46,100 nt of DNA from contig JAHIVT010000121.1 of the NCBI GenBank assembly GCA_018816555.1, positions 1-46,100 of the forward strand. The letters are read 5' to 3'. This DNA is from Pseudomonadota bacterium. Lineage in GTDB: Bacteria; Desulfobacterota; Desulfobulbia; Desulfobulbales; SURF-16. The notes beneath the pieces are model-generated. The model saw only the letters and a list, made by a program, of their open reading frames with translations, was not told the DNA's origin and made no database searches. Position numbers and translations under genes: made by a program. This document shows, piece by piece, positions 42,075-46,100 of the stretch (its first letter is position 1; each line of letters opens with the position of its first letter).

Positions 42075-42863
42075 TCACAAGCCAGCCGCTCTTTGTTCAA
42101 CATAGGTCAAAGCCGCTTCAAACGCAACTTTGATTTTGTCATTCTGTGGCAGTGTCAGGTGAAGTGTCTGCAGGTAGTTGCGTGCAAGTATCTCTCTGAA
42201 TGTATGGGTAAAGTTGACATCATAGACCCAGGCAAGACGCATGAGGGCAAAATCATTTTTGCTGACGATGTGCCGATAATCAACGAGCTTCCTCGCCATG
42301 ATATCGGCAAGGGCTTTTTCAGAACAGGAGTCGCCATCCGGTAAATCCTGATCGACTGTATTGTTCCGCGCGTCTTTGCTCAATTTGTTGTGTTCGGTAA
42401 AAACACGCCAGATATCAAGCTTATCCGCATCGCGTAGCATTCTTGAAAGCAGATGAACCTTCCTGTCTCTATCAGCGGGCAAAACCGCTCTGTTGTGATA
42501 TCGTATGGCTGTTAAAATTCGCTCTTGTTCCCGTTGGGAAAATTTCCGAAGGACCAGATTTTCCTTGAGAACCCGCGCGCCGAGTTCGGCATGATTGACG
42601 GATACGGAATCAACAAAAGTTTTATGGGTGCTGTACTGGGGAAAACGGCCGATATCGTGCAGAAGGCCCGCCGCGTCAGTTATGCCCAGATCTCTTGTGT
42701 CGAGTGCCAGGTCGCGGCCTAACGTCAACGCTTCCCGACGGACACGCTGGCAATGGACAATTTTCAGTGACACCGGGTATCGATCTGTAGAGTTTATCAG
42801 CATGTGATGTCTGGTATATCGGCCAAACCATGCATGAATATCGTCGTTGCCATATGAGTTCAT
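42075..42863 (-). CDS. HD-domain phosphohydrolase
   Basis: This 262-residue protein carries the HD metal site: His in KIVHCQRVRREAL, HD in GLLHDIGRFPQYS, further His in SVNHAELGARVL and IRYHNRAVLP, and Asp in MLRDADKLDIWRV. It should hydrolyse a phosphorylated nucleotide or similar compound; the substrate is unknown. The start at 42863 (MNSYGNDD) has AAGGAG 12 bases upstream; the frame extends a little further upstream to 42908 without better signals. Confidence 0.78.
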   Translation of the reverse strand: MNSYGNDDIHAWFGRYTRHHMLINSTDRYPVSLKIVHCQRVRREALTLGRDLALDTRDLGITDAAGLLHDIGRFPQYSTHKTFVDSVSVNHAELGARVLKENLVLRKFSQREQERILTAIRYHNRAVLPADRDRKVHLLSRMLRDADKLDIWRVFTEHNKLSKDARNNTVDQDLPDGDSCSEKALADIMARKLVDYRHIVSKNDFALMRLAWVYDVNFTHTFREILARNYLQTLHLTLPQNDKIKVAFEAALTYVEQRAAGL

Positions 42864-42979
42864 AAATGAATGCGTCTCCTTGCAGTGATTACCGCAAAGT
42901 GTGATCAAGGAAATGTGGTTAGTCGAAAGAGGCCGAAAAAAGATCTTATTGGTGCCTCATCGGCCGTTCTTCTTTTTAA

Positions 42980-43353
42980 GGGAAACCCGTCATCTTTCTG
43001 CAACTCATTGATGGCTCTAAAGATTATAAAGAGGATATCTGCCAGATTATTGTCATCAAGGGAGAAAGCAGCAAATTCGGGATCATGGTCGAGGCCCTGG
43101 GCTCCACTCCATCTATTCCCCTCGATAGAATTGACTTCAACGCCTGCTTGCTCGATGGTGCTGACAAATCACCGAAGGGGTGATGCTGCCCGCTGATGCC
43201 AAGTCTCAATTAGAAATGCTTATACTGCTGGACGCCAAAAGAATGTGGGATTATCTGGCCAACATAGGAACCTTTAAGGTGTCAAGGCACAAGCGCGACA
43301 ACGCGGTTTTGTCCACAGTCGAAGGTCACGAAATCGAGGGGGCAAATCTTTAG
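42980..43353 (+). pseudogene. CheW-like remnant in two frames
   Basis: Frame one (42980-43183) reads GKPVIFLQLIDGSKDYKEDI, CQIIVIKGESSKFGIMVEAL and GSTPSIPLDRID, with the character of a CheW-type scaffold domain. It has no start and ends at a stop. Frame two (43183-43353) reads MLPADAKSQLEMLILLDAKR MWDYLANI and then VSRHKRDNAVLSTVEGHEIE, where LILLDAKRMW resembles the end of such a domain. The pieces overlap by one base and probably derive from one chemotaxis-type gene that has lost its beginning and its frame. Confidence 0.4.
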
Positions 43354-43529
43354 GGTACTTTTTCATTTTCCCTGTTTCTTAATCTCGAGCGAAAATTATA
43401 GTTATTCAAGATACCCTTTATTTGTCAATTACGCGGTGTTTCACAATTCAACCCGCAATATCCCATACGCTCGTAAGCCTTGATTTGCAAGCCATAACAC
43501 GCAAATTGGCCTGTAGCGGGAAAAGTGTA

Positions 43530-45746
43530 TTAATTGCACCCGTCATCTGCTTCATCGGTCAAACCATCGCAGTCATTGTCCAGTGTGTCGCCGCAATTCT
43601 CGTTAGCCTCGATTTCCGAAGCGTAATCATCGATGAGGGGATAGTAGACGGAAGTCCACTGTCCATCCAGACAGCTCATCCTGGCACCGTAACACACGCC
43701 TGTCTGGTTTTCCGTCAACGGCCCGGCGAGATCAAGGTTTTCATCCGTCATACCGTCGCAGTCATTATCCAAACCGTCACAGCTTATCTCGGTCGGCTCA
43801 TATTGTGGAATTGATGCAAAATCATCCACCCAGCCGTTTACACCTTCACAAATTTTCAAGGCACCTGAACAGACACCCGGGAGACTGCTTGTTATCAGGG
43901 GCAGATTGTCGTCAATCGAACCGGAGCAGTCATTGTCCTGGCCGTCACATCTTTCTTCGGCATCAGGATTGATGGCAAGATCGAAAGGACGGCAGTCTTC
44001 TTCATCAAGCCATCCGTCATTATCGTCATCAGGGTCAACGCAGTCCATTTCTCCGTCCTGGTCGTTATCAGGGAAACCTTCATCGACAATGCCGTTGCAG
44101 TCATTGTCCAAACCGTCACAGATTTCAATTGCACCCACATGTACTTGATCATTCGAATCGTCACAATCTTCGCCAAGGCTATCGGCAACAGGAATCCAGG
44201 TCGGATCGGGCTGCTGGCATTCTTCAGTACATGCAGATGTGTAAAGATCTCCATCAGCATCTTCGCACCACCTCGGCTCCGTCGGATTATCAATTACTCC
44301 GTCACAGTTGTTATCCTGGCCGTCACATATTTCCGGAGCTGGTGCTGTCTCTCCGACACAAATGCCGCTCCACAAGCCATTTTCGCCACAGGTTTCAATG
44401 CCCTGCTCACAGAGACCTTCGCTGCTGCCGCACACCCGGGTATCTCCGCTGGCGCATTGAGGTGGAACGCTGCCGAAAACATTTTCCCACTCGACCTGAC
44501 AGTCGGAACGAATACAGTCAAAATCAGGATTCAGCGGTGTTCCGCAACCATTGTTGACCAGGCATTGGCCAAGAGTTATACCAGCCGCTTGGCACTCATC
44601 TTGAGTTTGCTGTAATATGCAGCCACCAATACATATTGCCTCATCCAGGTCGCACAGAGCGGCACACGCCATAACATTGTTGATGTCCGTCTCCGTACAC
44701 AATGAGGTGACACAATTATTATCCACAAGCCCGTCACAGTTTGAGTCCTTGCCGTCGCATCGCTCGCCCAGATCGGGATTTATTGCCCAGGAGCCGTCAT
44801 TACAGTCATCGGAATTATCAACATAGCCGGCAACGGCATTACAGTTTTGCAGGCTTACAGCAGGATCCCCATGACCGTCATTGTCTGTGTCCGCATACCA
44901 CAAAGGAGAGTCCGGCACATTGTCATCAATAATGCCGTTGCAGTCGTTATCAAGTTGATCACATACTTCCTGCTCAGGAGTATGCTGGTTGACGCAGGCT
45001 CCATATTCGGTGCCGGATTCGTCGCAGAATCTGAATCCTGAAGTGCATGCAGCTACATCTAATGTGGCAGGGTCGCCGGTGTAACAGTGCAGAAAGTCAC
45101 CCTGGTGGCAGATCTGCACCACAGGCTTGCCGCAGGACCAGCCGCTTGCTGTTTTAACGAGGATATCGCCTTCCAGGCAAAAATCAGCAAATTTTTCAGC
45201 GGTGATGGACCCATCGGCTACCTTTGATGTCGTTACTGCATTATCAGCCAGTTTTTCCGGACTGATGGAATAATCAGCAATTTCAGTTGTGCTGATGGAA
45301 TTACTCAGCACCGTTGATGCCACGGCTGCCTCACCGGCCTTTATGGCAAAAGGAACACTGGTGAATTTCTGACGGGGAAGGAGAATTTCACCGTTTATTT
45401 CCACCTCCAGCCATAACTCCGGTTCGCTGCTGACCGCAGCATCAAGAAACTGGTACTGTCCGTTTCCGGTTGACGCCCCTTCAGCTCCAAGCTCAATGGA
45501 GTAAATACCTTCAAGAACAGTGACATCCTGCAATTCCTCATAAACAAGATTTCCTGCACCGGGAGAAGAAGTGTCATACAGCCTGAAGGTCATGGGAAGG
45601 GGAGATGTTTCGTCGGCAGAAACAGGCTGACCGTTTTCAAGCAATTTTCCCTGATAGTTGATAGTGGTTGGTATGGCCATGGCAGGGACGGCAAAATAGG
45701 ACAGCAAAAGGCCTACAAGTGGATAGACTATATATTTTTTCTTCAT
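43530..45746 (-). CDS. Secreted MopE-type cysteine- and aspartate-rich repeat protein
   Basis: This 738-residue exported protein has a signal peptide (ending VPAMA), an N-terminal domain seen in deltaproteobacterial surface proteins (INYQGKLLENGQPVSA, PLPMTFRLYDTSS, LWLEVEINGE, FTSVPFAIKAGEA), a stretch of short helical-turn repeats (ISPEKLADNAVTTSKVADGS), and then seven MopE-type motifs of the form EICDGLDNDCNGIVDEG with interspersed DDCNDG...INPD units. The Asp/Asn/Cys pattern suggests calcium or other metal binding with disulphides. Role in adhesion or metal capture is possible; the family has copper-binding members. The ribosome site is weak (GGGGTT). Confidence 0.85.
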   Translation of the reverse strand: MKKKYIVYPLVGLLLSYFAVPAMAIPTTINYQGKLLENGQPVSADETSPLPMTFRLYDTSSPGAGNLVYEELQDVTVLEGIYSIELGAEGASTGNGQYQFLDAAVSSEPELWLEVEINGEILLPRQKFTSVPFAIKAGEAAVASTVLSNSISTTEIADYSISPEKLADNAVTTSKVADGSITAEKFADFCLEGDILVKTASGWSCGKPVVQICHQGDFLHCYTGDPATLDVAACTSGFRFCDESGTEYGACVNQHTPEQEVCDQLDNDCNGIIDDNVPDSPLWYADTDNDGHGDPAVSLQNCNAVAGYVDNSDDCNDGSWAINPDLGERCDGKDSNCDGLVDNNCVTSLCTETDINNVMACAALCDLDEAICIGGCILQQTQDECQAAGITLGQCLVNNGCGTPLNPDFDCIRSDCQVEWENVFGSVPPQCASGDTRVCGSSEGLCEQGIETCGENGLWSGICVGETAPAPEICDGQDNNCDGVIDNPTEPRWCEDADGDLYTSACTEECQQPDPTWIPVADSLGEDCDDSNDQVHVGAIEICDGLDNDCNGIVDEGFPDNDQDGEMDCVDPDDDNDGWLDEEDCRPFDLAINPDAEERCDGQDNDCSGSIDDNLPLITSSLPGVCSGALKICEGVNGWVDDFASIPQYEPTEISCDGLDNDCDGMTDENLDLAGPLTENQTGVCYGARMSCLDGQWTSVYYPLIDDYASEIEANENCGDTLDNDCDGLTDEADDGCN

Positions 45747-45819
45747 GGTAACCCCACAATGTTAAATGTTCTTCCGCAACTATTTACTCCAAAGTTGATG
45801 GACTTGTAACATCTGAAAA

Positions 45820-45905
45820 TTCACCACAGAGAACACAAAGCCCACAGAGCTAACTGTCTGTAATAAAAAATATTTCTCTGTGATCTCTGTGTGCTCCGTG
45901 GTGAA
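45820..45905. repeat. Imperfect inverted repeat
   Basis: TTCACCACAGAGAACACA at 45820 and TGTGCTCCGTGGTGAA at 45890 are inverted partners; further CACAGAG/CTCTGTG pairs lie between. Repeats of this ACCACAGAG type are common in environmental proteobacterial genomes. Confidence 0.7.
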
Positions 45906-46100
45906 AAAAAGACTTTTTACGGGTTCATCAAAGTTGAATGTGTAAAAAAATGGTTTAGCTTTAACACCGATTTTCGCGAACGCTTTTACAGATTAAGACA
46001 ACCAGGTGGTGAGTCTGGTTATCTTACAATGTAACACATTGAATTTACATGGAATATATTGCAAGGCGACCATAAAGTTCTTCCTGTATTGTTAGCTTTT
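45906..46100. other. Window end without a gene
   Basis: AT-rich DNA with no supported frame. It may hold a promoter for a gene beyond the window. Confidence 0.4.

Overview
The window looks like a chromosomal segment of a Gram-negative, probably anaerobic deltaproteobacterium in the broad sense (Desulfobacterota, perhaps Desulfobulbales-like). Supporting signs are an LL-diaminopimelate aminotransferase (dapL), a fused HisH-HisF gene, two PEP-CTERM surface proteins, a MopE-type cysteine-rich secreted protein, and dense c-di-GMP and two-component signalling genes. This assignment is inference; there is no rRNA or tRNA marker in the window.

Layout. 1-13.2 kb is GC-rich core chromosome: a two-part periplasmic binding protein followed by a Cache/HAMP hybrid histidine kinase, a ZnuA-like metal-binding protein, a SPOR-NlpC/P60 lipoprotein, a sugar-kinase-like phosphotransferase, a FecR / OmpA lipoprotein / CHASE2-HD-GYP operon, and dapL. 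13.2-14.8 kb is hisHF, a single-chain imidazole glycerol phosphate synthase of the kind best known from eukaryotes.

14.4-37.0 kb is accessory DNA stacked at the 3' end of hisHF. The last part of hisHF occurs four times: inside the intact gene (14429-14776), as fragments at 33599-33946 and 36660-37007, and as a short remnant at 35703-35794. A 65-bp stretch is identical at 14429-14493 and 33599-33663, and a tyrosine integrase gene ends about 220 bp before the second copy. The simplest reading is that an integrative element of about 19.2 kb recombined inside the coding sequence, brought its own replacement hisF tail, and pushed the former tail to its far end. A second, decayed element lies at 33.6-36.7 kb.

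The 19-kb element carries a probable defence load: a metallophosphoesterase-STAND-TPR protein, a 221-aa unknown, a PD-(D/E)XK-like protein whose leader is interrupted by a complete group II intron, a SIR2-like protein, a 325-aa unknown and a RAMA-domain protein. The SIR2-like and 325-aa genes have nearly the same promoter with the same palindromic operator. An IS5-type insertion sequence, a PEP-CTERM gene, a small-protein operon, a probable replication-control region, a primase-helicase and the integrase complete it. The second element holds a PEP-CTERM gene and a higBA-type toxin-antitoxin pair whose toxin is frameshifted.

37-41 kb holds a 701-aa P-loop/zinc-ribbon/winged-helix protein bracketed by palindromic repeats, a DJ-1/PfpI protein and a small membrane protein, among further dispersed repeats. 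41-46.1 kb returns to signalling and surface genes: a receiver-PilZ protein, an HD-domain hydrolase, a CheW-like remnant and the MopE-type protein.
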